Assembly (NCBI GenBank): GCA_030656615.1
Contig: JAUSOY010000042.1
Span: 1 to 33,378, forward strand
Length of the DNA stretch: 33,378 nt
Source of the DNA: Bacteroidales bacterium
Lineage (GTDB): Bacteria > Bacteroidota > Bacteroidia > Bacteroidales > TTA-H9
Direction of reading: 5' to 3'
Numbering within the stretch: position 1 is the stretch's first letter; each line of letters opens with the position of its first letter. The notes under the pieces were generated by a model. It saw nothing but the letters and a program-made list of their open reading frames with translations, was not told the DNA's origin and did no database searches. Below are positions 7,064 to 16,853 of this stretch, piece by piece. The translations under genes and the position numbers were made by a program.

Positions 7064-10000
7064 ATGACCGATCATTTTTCATTGATTCCACTCAGGAGAT
7101 TTACTCAAATCCTCCTGAATCAGATCGAAAACGGAACTTTTTTTGGCATTCCAAAAGAACTTTTTTACCATTCAGAAAGCAATGAGCTAAGCAGCATACG
7201 TTTTGGTCAATTCCTAAAAACCCCGGTAGGAGTAGCTGCCGGACCACATTCACAACTTAGTCAGAACATAATTGGGGCCTGGCTTTGTGGTGCCCGCTAC
7301 ATCGAATTAAAAACGATTCAAACGCTGGATGAATTGAATGTAAGTAAGCCCTGTATTGATATGCAGGAAGAGGGATACAACTGCGAGTGGTCACAGGAAC
7401 TACGCATTCAGGAGTCATTCGATCAATACCTGAATGCATGGATTTTAATTCATTTATTAAATCATAAAATTTGGGGACGGCAAGGTAATGATGGAACCAT
7501 ATTTAATATGAGTGTGGGCTATAATCTTGAGGGAATTCAAAAAGAAAATGTGCAATGGTTTTTATCAAGAATGAGAAACTGCGGGGAAGAGAAGGCGATA
7601 AAAATTAAAGAATTAGCCTCTGTTTATCCGGAAATTCTCAACCTGAATATTCCGGATTGTATATCCGACAATATCACATTAAGTACGATGCATGGCTGTC
7701 CACCCGACGAAATCGAAAAAATTGGTCATTATCTGCTGAAAGAAAAAAAGCTTCATACGATAATAAAACTAAATCCTACCTTGCTAGGAGTAATTGAATT
7801 GCGATATATATTAAACGAAAAATTAGGTTATCAAACTCCCGTTCCTGAAATAGCATTTGAGCATGACTTAACATATCCGGATGCGATTAATATTATAAAT
7901 AACCTACAGAAAAGTGCCACCGATGCCGGGGTATATTTCGGACTCAAACTCACCAATACACTCGAAAGCAAAAACTTCAGAGATGCTCTGCCTTCCAACG
8001 AAGAAAATATGTATATGAGTGGCAAAGCTTTGCATCCAATATCAATCCAAATTGCTAAAAAATTACGTTCCGATTTACTAAATTGTCCCGGAATTTCGTT
8101 TTCGGCCGGTGCAGATGCCTTTAATATTTCCGATATTATTGCCTGCGACCTAGGGCCGGTAACTGTCTGTTCCGATTTATTAAAACCAGGTGGTTACGGC
8201 CGGTTGCATCAGTATATCACGAATTTGCAGCAAGCAATAAACGCTGGTCATTCCAAAAATCTTGACGAATACATTGGTCATCAAGAAAAAAACCGACTTA
8301 ATTCTTATGCGAATTCTGTACTTGAAAATCCTGATTATTACAGAGCACGAAAAACTCCTGATATAAAACGCAAACAAAAACTCGACGATTTCGATTGCAT
8401 AGCAGCCCCCTGCGTTAACACTTGTCCGGCGCATCAGGCCATTCCTGAATATATGGAAGACTCATCCAAAGGGAATTTCGAGGATGCCATGCACACCATT
8501 TTAAAGGCCAATGCTTTACCCGGTTTAACTGGTTATATATGCGACCATGCATGTCAAACGGCCTGTACCCGAATGAATTATGATGAGGTTTTGGCTATAC
8601 GAGAAGTAAAAAGGTATGTATCGGATGCTTATCCGGTAAAAATCAGAGAGGCAGCCGGGACTTCTAAATCCGTGGCTATCATTGGTGCCGGACCTTCCGG
8701 TCTCTCCTGTGCTTTCTATCTTTTAAAAGCCGGAATTAAGGTTGATATTTTTGAAGAAAGGGAAATGGCTGGAGGAATGGTACACTCGGTGATACCAGAA
8801 TTCAGAATGCGTAAAGAGGTTCTTCTTAAAGACGTGAAACGTATTGTTGATTTGGGTGCACGAATTCAGGCAGGGAAAAAAATCACCAAAGATGGCTTTT
8901 CGGCCCTGTTAAAAAGCCATGATGCTGTATACATCGCCACCGGTGCCCCTGCGGCCAAATCATTAAATATTGAAGGCAGCACACATCCGGATGTAATCGA
9001 TCCACTGCAGTTTCTGACCGATGCGAAATCGGGAAAAATAAATATTGAAAACAAAACCATTGTCGTTATTGGTGGTGGCAATACTGCTATGGACGTAGCC
9101 CGCACAGCAAAACTACATTGCGGAACCAATGGAAAAGTAAAACTGGTGTATCGCCGTGGTTTAAATGATATGCCGGCTAATCTGGAGGAAGTGATTGAAA
9201 CGCTCTCCGAAGGCATACACCTTCGGGAAATGTTATCTCCCAAAAAAATCATTGTTGAAAATGGTCTTATAAAATCATTGCTCTGTGAAACAATGACTTA
9301 CAGTGGTCTTGATTCAGAAGGCCGTAACATGGTAATTCCTGTTTCGGGAAAAGAAGTAATGCTAAATGCCGATATAATTATTCCCGCTCTCGGCCAAAAC
9401 AGAACGATTGATTTTGTTGATATTCAACAACTTCAAACTATTTCTAATTCACATATCACCTTGATTCCAAAGGTATATGTTGGTGGTGATTTGAAAAACG
9501 GTGGTGCTACGATTATTCAAGCTGCCGCCGACGGAAGAAATGCCGCTTTCGAAATTATCGAGAATACCATTCATCAAAAAATGAGTCTGAATGGTTTTCA
9601 CCCGGCAGAACCTGACTATACCGCTCTGATGATAAAGCGGATGCAGCGTCAAAAAAGCAAACTCAGTGGGCTAACCCTTGTTCATGGTCAGGAAAGTTAT
9701 CAACCACCACGCATTAATACCGATGAAGATGCAATTGCAGAAGCTTCCCGTTGCCTACTATGTAATAAGTTATGTAATATTTGTGTCAGCGTTTGTCCCA
9801 ATTTTGCCAATTATTCATATTTCACCGATACGAAAGAAATCTCTCTAATGAAGGCCGTTCGTATTGATGAAGAAGTTCAAATACTGCCAGATAAAGCTTT
9901 TAAACTTACTCAAAAACCACAGGTTTTAAATATTGGGGATTTTTGTAACGAATGTGGAAATTGTGCCACCTTCTGCCCTACTGCCGGTGCCCCATACAAA

Positions 10001-10306
10001 GACAAACCCAAATTCTATTTGAGTCCATCGTCATTCCGTGATGTAGAAAAAGGATACCTCATCAGTCGTCTGAACGACCGTGGTGTTATTATTCGGCGGG
10101 AGCATGGCCGCATTACAACATTGAGTCTTATACATGATAAATATTTGTACGAAACCGATGAAATTTTCGCCAGTTTCAACAAAACCGATTTTGCTTTACA
10201 AGAAGTAATTTTTAGAGTTCCATGTGTAAAAGAAGCATATTTCGAAACAGCGGCACACATGAAAATTCTTTTACATGGTGCTATTTCATTATATTTAAAA
10301 GATTAA
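7064..10306 (+). CDS. ygfK: YgfK-type multi-domain Fe-S/flavin oxidoreductase
   Basis: 1080 aa, the family annotated as putative selenate reductase subunit YgfK, with the domains of dihydropyrimidine dehydrogenase in a different order. Residues 1-~430: dihydroorotate-dehydrogenase-like TIM barrel (FGQFLKTPVGVAAGPHSQ). About 440-520: N-terminal 4Fe-4S domain with Cys445, Cys450, Cys454 and later GYICDHACQTAC. FAD-binding GAGPSG at 541-546. NADPH-binding GGGNTA from 670. C-terminal clusters: Cys897/900/904/907/911 and Cys961/964/967/971. It should move electrons between NAD(P)H, flavins and Fe-S centres in the cytoplasm. In the urate-degrading clusters of gut bacteria this gene is a core member; a role as reductase of a purine ring, or electron partner of the adjacent hydroxylase, fits better than selenate reduction. 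It is first in a six-gene operon. Confidence 0.93.
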   Translation: MTDHFSLIPLRRFTQILLNQIENGTFFGIPKELFYHSESNELSSIRFGQFLKTPVGVAAGPHSQLSQNIIGAWLCGARYIELKTIQTLDELNVSKPCIDMQEEGYNCEWSQELRIQESFDQYLNAWILIHLLNHKIWGRQGNDGTIFNMSVGYNLEGIQKENVQWFLSRMRNCGEEKAIKIKELASVYPEILNLNIPDCISDNITLSTMHGCPPDEIEKIGHYLLKEKKLHTIIKLNPTLLGVIELRYILNEKLGYQTPVPEIAFEHDLTYPDAINIINNLQKSATDAGVYFGLKLTNTLESKNFRDALPSNEENMYMSGKALHPISIQIAKKLRSDLLNCPGISFSAGADAFNISDIIACDLGPVTVCSDLLKPGGYGRLHQYITNLQQAINAGHSKNLDEYIGHQEKNRLNSYANSVLENPDYYRARKTPDIKRKQKLDDFDCIAAPCVNTCPAHQAIPEYMEDSSKGNFEDAMHTILKANALPGLTGYICDHACQTACTRMNYDEVLAIREVKRYVSDAYPVKIREAAGTSKSVAIIGAGPSGLSCAFYLLKAGIKVDIFEEREMAGGMVHSVIPEFRMRKEVLLKDVKRIVDLGARIQAGKKITKDGFSALLKSHDAVYIATGAPAAKSLNIEGSTHPDVIDPLQFLTDAKSGKINIENKTIVVIGGGNTAMDVARTAKLHCGTNGKVKLVYRRGLNDMPANLEEVIETLSEGIHLREMLSPKKIIVENGLIKSLLCETMTYSGLDSEGRNMVIPVSGKEVMLNADIIIPALGQNRTIDFVDIQQLQTISNSHITLIPKVYVGGDLKNGGATIIQAAADGRNAAFEIIENTIHQKMSLNGFHPAEPDYTALMIKRMQRQKSKLSGLTLVHGQESYQPPRINTDEDAIAEASRCLLCNKLCNICVSVCPNFANYSYFTDTKEISLMKAVRIDEEVQILPDKAFKLTQKPQVLNIGDFCNECGNCATFCPTAGAPYKDKPKFYLSPSSFRDVEKGYLISRLNDRGVIIRREHGRITTLSLIHDKYLYETDEIFASFNKTDFALQEVIFRVPCVKEAYFETAAHMKILLHGAISLYLKD

Positions 10307-10331
10307 CACACAAAACAAAGCATAGTATTTT

Positions 10332-11795
10332 ATGAATCAATCATCCGCAATTAATTACGAAATCAGAGAAAAAGCAATTCAACGGTTTCGCGAAAAAGGT
10401 ATTATTCTGCCAACGTTCCGTCAGATGAGTCATCCTGAAGAGATTCCTGCTGAAATCAAGAATAAATTAAAAAATATTGGACTTTGGGATTTAAATCCTT
10501 TGAATTTATTTCGCATCACCTGGAAAAATGAGCCGGTAGCTCAGGGTGGTACTTTCGGCCGGGTAAATCATATAGAAATTCCAAAAAGCATCAGTGGAGT
10601 TGATGCCCGGATTATTCTGATGATTGGTAAATGGTTCCCTACTGGTGCTCATAAGGTTGGTGCTGCCTATGGTTGTCTGGCACCCCGTATCATTTCAGGT
10701 CAGTTTGATCCTACCTATCATAAAGCCGTTTGGCCCTCCACAGGAAATTACTGCCGGGGTGGAGCCTTCGATTCTGAAATTATGGGTTGTACCGCGGTGG
10801 CAATTTTACCCGAAGAAATGAGTCGTGAACGATTCGAATGGCTTAAGAATATTGGCGCTGAAGTCATTGCAACACCTGGTTGTGAATCGAATGTAAAAGA
10901 GATTTATGACAAGTGCTGGGAGCTTAAACGTACCCGCCCCGACTGCGTTATTTTAAATCAGTTTGATGAATTTGGAAATCCTGCATGGCATTACAATGTT
11001 ACAGGGCCAGCATTGGAAGAAGTTTTCGGATATTTGGGTGTTAAAAATTATAAACTGGCAGCATACATATCCAATACAGGTTCGGCAGGAACCATTGCTG
11101 CCGGCGATTATCTGAAAAACAAATTTTCGACTATGAAAGTTGTGGCTTCAGAAGCTCTGCAATGCCCCACACTTTTTCAGAATGGATTCGGTGGACACCG
11201 TATCGAAGGTATTGGCGATAAACATGTCCCATGGGTGCATAATGTAAAAAATACTGATCTGGTAACGGCTATAGACGATGAAGACTGCATGCGTATTCTT
11301 CGTCTTTTCAATGAACCGGAAGGAAAAACACACCTGATTGATTCCGGTCTGGACAAAGAATTTGTGGGACAGCTTTCACAAATTGGCATCAGTGGGATAG
11401 CCAACCTGATTTCAGCCATCAAAACAGCCAAATACTTCGAAATGACCAACGAAGATGTTATCCTGACCATTGCAACGGATAGCGTTGATATGTACCACTC
11501 ACGACTTCAGGAACTTACAACTGAAAAAGGCCAGTATTCTCACATACAAGCAGCCATCGATCACGAGACCTGCCTCCTTTCTCAGCGTACCGATTATTTG
11601 AAAGAACTGACCTACACAGACCGTAAAGCACTTCATAACCTGAAATACTTCACCTGGGTAGAACAACAGGGAAAAACGGTGGAAGAAATCAATCAACTGT
11701 GGTACGACCGCGATTTCTGGGATATGCATTTCAATTCCGTTAAAGATTGGGATATAGAAATTGAAAAATTCAATGCAGAAGTTTTAAAGAAATAG
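10332..11795 (+). CDS. Fold-type II PLP-dependent enzyme (TrpB/cysteine-synthase-like), substrate unknown
   Basis: 487 aa. The motif WFPTGAHKVGAAYG (102-114) resembles the TGAHK lysine motif of tryptophan synthase beta, so Lys108 is the likely Schiff-base lysine. WPSTGNYCRGGAF is the probable PLP-phosphate/substrate loop (STGN), and SNTGSAGTIAAGDYL a glycine-rich cofactor loop. It is longer than cysteine synthases (~310 aa) and than YgeX (~400 aa). It does not have the look of diaminopropionate ammonia-lyase. It is 25 nt after ygfK and 10 nt before a second PLP enzyme, so it belongs to the operon. Inference: it may do an elimination or beta-replacement on a diaminopropionate-like product of purine breakdown, taking the place of YgeX. 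An alternative is a synthase-type role unrelated to catabolism. Confidence 0.75.
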   Translation: MNQSSAINYEIREKAIQRFREKGIILPTFRQMSHPEEIPAEIKNKLKNIGLWDLNPLNLFRITWKNEPVAQGGTFGRVNHIEIPKSISGVDARIILMIGKWFPTGAHKVGAAYGCLAPRIISGQFDPTYHKAVWPSTGNYCRGGAFDSEIMGCTAVAILPEEMSRERFEWLKNIGAEVIATPGCESNVKEIYDKCWELKRTRPDCVILNQFDEFGNPAWHYNVTGPALEEVFGYLGVKNYKLAAYISNTGSAGTIAAGDYLKNKFSTMKVVASEALQCPTLFQNGFGGHRIEGIGDKHVPWVHNVKNTDLVTAIDDEDCMRILRLFNEPEGKTHLIDSGLDKEFVGQLSQIGISGIANLISAIKTAKYFEMTNEDVILTIATDSVDMYHSRLQELTTEKGQYSHIQAAIDHETCLLSQRTDYLKELTYTDRKALHNLKYFTWVEQQGKTVEEINQLWYDRDFWDMHFNSVKDWDIEIEKFNAEVLKK

Positions 11796-11805
11796 AAAAC
11801 CTGTT

Positions 11806-13056
11806 ATGAAGTACTTTTTTGAATGCTGTGATTGCGGGAAAAAATATACGGAGAATTTTCTATACCTCTGTCCAGAGTGCAGTAAAGATAATTCACCCGG
11901 AATACCTCCCCGTGGAGTATTATTCATACGGTATTATTACGAACAGATTTTACCAGCACTTTCAGGAATTGAAAAATTCGAGACCTTAAAAAGCCGGCAT
12001 TACATCGACATTCTTCCGCTTAAATCCATCAATAGCTTTCCAAATCTTCGCGTTGGAAACACGCCTGTATATCCGGTAGAATTATCCGGCGATTTTAAGC
12101 CAATAAACCAGTTCTTTGTTAAAGACGATAGCCAAAATCCGACTTTTTCATTTAAAGATCGGGCATCGGCATTGGTATCGGCCTTCGCCAAGGAAAATGG
12201 CATACATGAAATTGTAGCTGCATCCACTGGAAATGCTGGCAGTTCTTTGGCTGGTATATGTGCTGCTGCATCTCAAAAAGCGATTATCATCGTACCCAAA
12301 AATATTCCTCCGGCCAAATTATTACAAATCGTTATGTATGGAGCCACCCCGGTTTTGATTGATGGAAATTATGACGATGCCTTTGAGTTAAGTTTGAAAG
12401 CAAGTAAGGAATTTGGATGGTTCAATCGAAATACAGCTTATAATCCCCTGACCATCGAAGGCAAAAAGTCGGCAGCTCTTGAGATTTTTGATTTTTTCCG
12501 TGAAAAAATGCCTGACTTAATTTTCGTTCCAGTTGGCGATGGAGTAATACTCTCAGGAATTTATAAAGGATTTGAAGATCTTTTGAAATTAGGCATACTT
12601 AAAAAAATACCATGCATCGTAGCAGTCCAGGCTTCAAAAAGCGATAATCTTGTCAGAAATCTGAATTCAGATACATTCGAATCACGACCTGCATCTACTA
12701 CTGCTGATAGTATCTCGGTGGATGTACCACGCAATTTCAATATGGCGAAACACTATCTTCATAAATATGGAGGTATGACAGCCCTTGTGGATGATAAGGA
12801 AATTATCGATGCCTCTGGAATATTAGCGCGGAATTCAGGTATTTTTGCCGAACCAGCAGCTTCGGCTGCCATGGCGGGTTTTTTGAAGTATCTTTATGAT
12901 GGGAAAACAGGGAAAAACTCCATAAACCTGGTACTGAGTACTGGAAGTGGTTTGAAGGATTTAAAAACGCCTATGAGTTCCTTCAGCTTGCCGGAAATCC
13001 TCCCCTGCTCTCTCGAAAGTATTACAAAAACAATGTCCTCTCATGATTCGATTTAA
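11806..13056 (+). CDS. Threonine-synthase-like PLP enzyme with N-terminal zinc ribbon
   Basis: 416 aa, fold-type II PLP family, threonine synthase branch. The N-terminus has a zinc-ribbon pattern: Cys7-x2-Cys10 and Cys22-x2-Cys25. The catalytic lysine is Lys117 in NPTFSFKDRA; STGNAGSSLAG (140-150) is the substrate/phosphate loop; EPAASAAMAG lies near the C-terminus. Real threonine synthases usually sit with thrA/thrB; this one lies between another PLP enzyme and a molybdenum hydroxylase, and its last 14 nt overlap the start of the latter. A catabolic role (ammonia-lyase or beta-elimination of a diamino acid) is therefore more likely than threonine synthesis. This is inference from context; a second threonine synthase copy cannot be excluded. 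Confidence 0.75.
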   Translation: MKYFFECCDCGKKYTENFLYLCPECSKDNSPGIPPRGVLFIRYYYEQILPALSGIEKFETLKSRHYIDILPLKSINSFPNLRVGNTPVYPVELSGDFKPINQFFVKDDSQNPTFSFKDRASALVSAFAKENGIHEIVAASTGNAGSSLAGICAAASQKAIIIVPKNIPPAKLLQIVMYGATPVLIDGNYDDAFELSLKASKEFGWFNRNTAYNPLTIEGKKSAALEIFDFFREKMPDLIFVPVGDGVILSGIYKGFEDLLKLGILKKIPCIVAVQASKSDNLVRNLNSDTFESRPASTTADSISVDVPRNFNMAKHYLHKYGGMTALVDDKEIIDASGILARNSGIFAEPAASAAMAGFLKYLYDGKTGKNSINLVLSTGSGLKDLKTPMSSFSLPEILPCSLESITKTMSSHDSI

Positions 13057-15607
13057 ACTTAACGGTACGGATATTGAATATAGCGATTCGCCTGAAAAGA
13101 CACTTTTGCAGTATTTACGTAATGATTTGCATATCACTTCCGTGAAAGATGGCTGTTCGGGGCAAGCAGCCTGTGGGGCTTGTCTGATTGAAATGAATGG
13201 AAAGCCTAAGCTAAGCTGTGTTACGGGCATGAAACAATTGCAGAATGCTGAAATTCACACACTTGAAGGCATTCCAGAAAATATCCGAAATAGTATTGCC
13301 GCTGTTTTTGTAGAAAGTGGAGCGATACAATGCGGCTTCTGTTCACCTGGTTTTGTGATGCGGACTCACCTTTTACTGCGTGAAAATCCAAAACCATCCC
13401 TCGAAGAAATTCGTCAGGCTATAAAACCACATCTTTGCCGCTGTACCGGATATAAAAAAATAGAAAAGGCTATACAACACACAGCATACGTACTGAATGA
13501 AACAGCCCTTCTTCCTGAAACACCAGAATCGACAGGTGTGGGACAATTTTTACCGAAGTACAAAGCATTTGAAACAGCTATAGGACAACGTCCTTTTGTA
13601 AACGACCTGTTTCCGAAAGATTGCCTATATGGCGTTTTACATTTCAGTGAACACCCAAGAGCCATTATTCAGTCAATTGATATTGAAGATGCTAATAAAG
13701 TTCCGGGACTTACGAAAATACTGACCGCTTCCGATATTCCCGGGAAAATCAATACAGGATTAATATACGCCGATTGGCCACTCATGATTTCTACAGGAGA
13801 AATTACCCATTATATCGGTGATGTAATTGCCTGTGTAATTGCAGAAAGTGAGGAAGCTGCCCGTGAAGCCTCATCAAAAATCAAGGTTCATTACGAAGTT
13901 CTTCCAGGGGTATATTCTCCCCAAGAGGCTCTCCTACCCAACAGTATCCAGGTACATAATCATCATGATAATTTACTGGATACTTGTCGTATTCGAAAAG
14001 GCGATGCCTTTGCTGTTTATGAAAAATCAGAATTCAAAACCCGGGGTGATTTTGAAACACAGAGAATAGAGCATGCCTTTCTTGAAACAGAATCAGCTCT
14101 GGCCCAACCCGATGGGGATGGGATTCTGTTATTTTCGTGCGGACAGGGAATTTATGAGGATCGGAGACAAATTTCAATAATTACCGGTCTTCCTGAAGAA
14201 AGAATCAGAGTGATACTTGTACCAAACGGTGGTGGTTTTGGAGGCAAAGAAGATTTAACGGTGCAAGGCCATGTCGCATTAGGAGCCTTATTATTACAAA
14301 AGCCTGTTAAAATAACACTGCGTCGTGAAGAAAGCATCCGAATGCACCCGAAGAGACATCCTGTATGGATGGATATGAAGCTCGCCTGTGATAAAAACGG
14401 TAAGCTTACCTCTTTGGTTTTAAAAGCCATTGGCGACACCGGTGCCTATGCTTCGGTAGGTACAAAAGTAATGGAAAGGGTTGCAGGTCATGCTACTGCA
14501 GGTTATTACGTTCCGAATATTGAACTTGAGGCGCTCACGGTGTATACCAATAATATCCCATGTGGTGCCATGCGGGGGTTTGGTGCTAATCAAGTGGCTT
14601 TTGCCATCGAGAACTGCATCGATGATTTATGCCGTCAAGGTGGATTTGACCGATGGCAGTTCCGTTATAACAATGCTCTGGTTGATGGATTGGAAACAGC
14701 CACTGGCCAAAAAGTTAATGCTTCAGGAATCAGAGCTTGTCTGAATGCCCTTAAGCCATACTATGATAAATCGAAATTTAAAGGGTTGTCATGTGCCATA
14801 AAAAATTCTGGAATTGGCAATGGAATGGTCGATTTTTCGGATGTCATTATCGAAATTGGTAATGATGGTTTCATTTATTTAAAACACGGTTGGACGGAAA
14901 TGGGTCAGGGAGTTGATACCATTGCCATTCAGATTCTATGCAATGAAACCGGAATAATACCATCTCTGGTAAAGGTTGAAACCGATACCGAAGCAGGGAT
15001 AAAAACGGGAATGACCACTTCTTCTAGAGCTACTGTTTTGCTAGGCAATGCGATACTTGAAGCCTGTTGTGAATTACGAAAGGATTTGGAGAACCATTCA
15101 TTGAAGGATTTAGCAGGAAAGAAATATCACGCTAAATGGATTTGCGACTGGACCACAAAACCCGGAGCAAACGTCAAGGAGCATATTACACATTACTCAT
15201 ATGGCTATGCGGCCCAGCTCGTTGTTCTAAATGATGATGGCCAAATTGAAACAATTTATGCAGCACACGATGCCGGGAAAATAATGAATCCGGTATTTTT
15301 CGAAGGCCAGATTGAAGGGGCAATTCACATGGGCGTAGGTTATGCTCTGACAGAAGATTTACCAATGAAAGAAGGTCGACTTATCAGTCACAAACTACGT
15401 GATTGCGGCGTCCTAAGAGCACATGAAACACCTGATATTGTTGTAATTCCTGTTGAAGTTCCTGATCCGGTGGGGCCTTATGGTGCCAAAGGCATTGGAG
15501 AAATAGGACTAATTCCGACCGCAGCAGCAATATCCACCGCAATGGCCCAATATCACGGGAAAATATTTTATAAACTACCTTTAAAAACGGATCATGTTAC
15601 ATCTTAA
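13043..15607 (+). CDS. xdhD: XdhD-like molybdenum hydroxylase with fused 2x[2Fe-2S] domain
   Basis: 854 aa, xanthine-dehydrogenase family, matching the 'selenium-dependent xanthine dehydrogenase' group. Residues 1-~150 hold both Fe-S clusters: Cys38, Cys44, Cys47, Cys59 (plant-type) and Cys97, Cys100, Cys132, Cys134. The rest is the molybdopterin domain: GGGFGGKE, MRGFGANQ, EMGQG, and Glu820 in GAKGIGEIG as the catalytic base. There is no FAD domain and no FAD-subunit gene in the window. The first cluster has five rather than the usual four residues between its first two Cys. Some relatives carry a labile selenium ligand on Mo; that cannot be seen in the sequence. Expected substrates are purines (xanthine/urate level). 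It overlaps both neighbours by 14 nt, so translation is probably coupled. Confidence 0.9.
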   Translation: MIRFKLNGTDIEYSDSPEKTLLQYLRNDLHITSVKDGCSGQAACGACLIEMNGKPKLSCVTGMKQLQNAEIHTLEGIPENIRNSIAAVFVESGAIQCGFCSPGFVMRTHLLLRENPKPSLEEIRQAIKPHLCRCTGYKKIEKAIQHTAYVLNETALLPETPESTGVGQFLPKYKAFETAIGQRPFVNDLFPKDCLYGVLHFSEHPRAIIQSIDIEDANKVPGLTKILTASDIPGKINTGLIYADWPLMISTGEITHYIGDVIACVIAESEEAAREASSKIKVHYEVLPGVYSPQEALLPNSIQVHNHHDNLLDTCRIRKGDAFAVYEKSEFKTRGDFETQRIEHAFLETESALAQPDGDGILLFSCGQGIYEDRRQISIITGLPEERIRVILVPNGGGFGGKEDLTVQGHVALGALLLQKPVKITLRREESIRMHPKRHPVWMDMKLACDKNGKLTSLVLKAIGDTGAYASVGTKVMERVAGHATAGYYVPNIELEALTVYTNNIPCGAMRGFGANQVAFAIENCIDDLCRQGGFDRWQFRYNNALVDGLETATGQKVNASGIRACLNALKPYYDKSKFKGLSCAIKNSGIGNGMVDFSDVIIEIGNDGFIYLKHGWTEMGQGVDTIAIQILCNETGIIPSLVKVETDTEAGIKTGMTTSSRATVLLGNAILEACCELRKDLENHSLKDLAGKKYHAKWICDWTTKPGANVKEHITHYSYGYAAQLVVLNDDGQIETIYAAHDAGKIMNPVFFEGQIEGAIHMGVGYALTEDLPMKEGRLISHKLRDCGVLRAHETPDIVVIPVEVPDPVGPYGAKGIGEIGLIPTAAAISTAMAQYHGKIFYKLPLKTDHVTS

Positions 15608-16853
15608 AAACGCAACGTATATTCATCCAGAATCTTTTAAAATAAAAAAAACCGACATTTTTGTAGATGAAAGGGTGAATGGTAAAATTTATTTCACAAA
15701 ACCTGAAGCGGATATCACGCAAAGCATTGATTGTACCGGAAAACTGGTAACTAAAGCCTTTGCCAATGCGCATCATCACGTCTATTCGGCTTTGGCTCGT
15801 GGGATGCACGCTCCAAAAAAAACACCTTCGAATTTCTCAGAAACGCTTAAATACATCTGGTGGGTTTTGGATCAGAATCTGGATGCCGATATGATTCGTC
15901 TGAGTGCGTTGAGTACAGCCATCGCCTGTGCAAAAAATGGCTGCACCTTCGTCATCGATCATCATGCTTCGCCCAACCATCTCATAGGTTCTCTCGAAAT
16001 CATTGCAAAAGCCTTTGATGAAGTGGGCATTGGACATTTGCTTTGCTATGAAATTACCGATCGCTATGGCGAAATGAGTACATGGGAAGGCATTGAAGAA
16101 ACGGATACCTATCTTTCAAAACATCAGGGCTTGGTTGGTTTACATGCATCATTTACCGTTGAAAACGACACCCTCGAAAACAGCATCAGTCTTGCCAAAA
16201 AACATAAAACGGGTATACATATTCATGTAGCCGAAGACATTGCAGACCAGGAGCATTGTCAGAAATTTCACAACAAAAGAGTCATGGAACGCCTGCTGGA
16301 TGCCGGAGTTCTGGATTTAAAATCAAATATATTCGCACATTGTATTCATCTGAATCTGAAAGAGCGAAAAATTCTTGCTGATTCAAATAGCTGGGTGGTG
16401 GCAAATATGGACAGCAACCTCAACAATCGGGTAGGAATATTTACAGGAAAAAACCTCGGAGACAAAATTATGCTTGGAACCGATGGCATGCATTCCAATA
16501 TGATAAAAAGCGCACAATCTGCCTTCTTTACAGGCCAAAATTATGAGTCGATTGGATGGAACGACATGTATACCCGTTTAAGAAATGTACATAAATATCT
16601 TAAAGTCAATAAGTTTAAAGGAGATGGAGATAATAACCTCATCGTGATGGATTACGATTCCCCCACAGAATTAACGTCCTCCAACTTTTTGGGACATTTC
16701 TTTTTCGGACTCGAAAACCGCCATATCGTCCACACCATCGCACAAGGAAAACTGATCATGGAAAATCAAAAAATCAAAACGGTGGATGAAGATGCAATTT
16801 TAAAAGAGTCAAGAAAATTTGCCACATACCTTTGGGATAAAATGGCACGATAA
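15594..16853 (+). CDS. ssnA: SsnA-type amidohydrolase
   Basis: 419 aa, metal-dependent amidohydrolase superfamily (ATZ/TRZ, guanine-deaminase-like), SsnA branch. Metal ligands are visible: His60/His62 in NAHHH, His209/His211 and Glu214 in HIHVAED, His249/His252 in AHCIH, and Asp297 in GTDGMHSN. It is expected to deaminate or hydrolyse a heterocyclic C-N bond in the cytoplasm; in homologous clusters SsnA is needed for anaerobic urate use. The first 14 nt overlap xdhD, and its TAA shares an A with the ATG of the next gene, which is strong evidence for one transcript. The exact intermediate is not known from sequence. Confidence 0.9.
   Translation: MLHLKNATYIHPESFKIKKTDIFVDERVNGKIYFTKPEADITQSIDCTGKLVTKAFANAHHHVYSALARGMHAPKKTPSNFSETLKYIWWVLDQNLDADMIRLSALSTAIACAKNGCTFVIDHHASPNHLIGSLEIIAKAFDEVGIGHLLCYEITDRYGEMSTWEGIEETDTYLSKHQGLVGLHASFTVENDTLENSISLAKKHKTGIHIHVAEDIADQEHCQKFHNKRVMERLLDAGVLDLKSNIFAHCIHLNLKERKILADSNSWVVANMDSNLNNRVGIFTGKNLGDKIMLGTDGMHSNMIKSAQSAFFTGQNYESIGWNDMYTRLRNVHKYLKVNKFKGDGDNNLIVMDYDSPTELTSSNFLGHFFFGLENRHIVHTIAQGKLIMENQKIKTVDEDAILKESRKFATYLWDKMAR

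Noticed and set aside
7064-10306. Selenate reductase as the role of YgfK
   Set aside because: The name is historical. Domain content (DHOD-like barrel, FAD, NADPH, several 4Fe-4S) and neighbours point to purine metabolism; no selenium-handling gene such as selD or selA is in the window.
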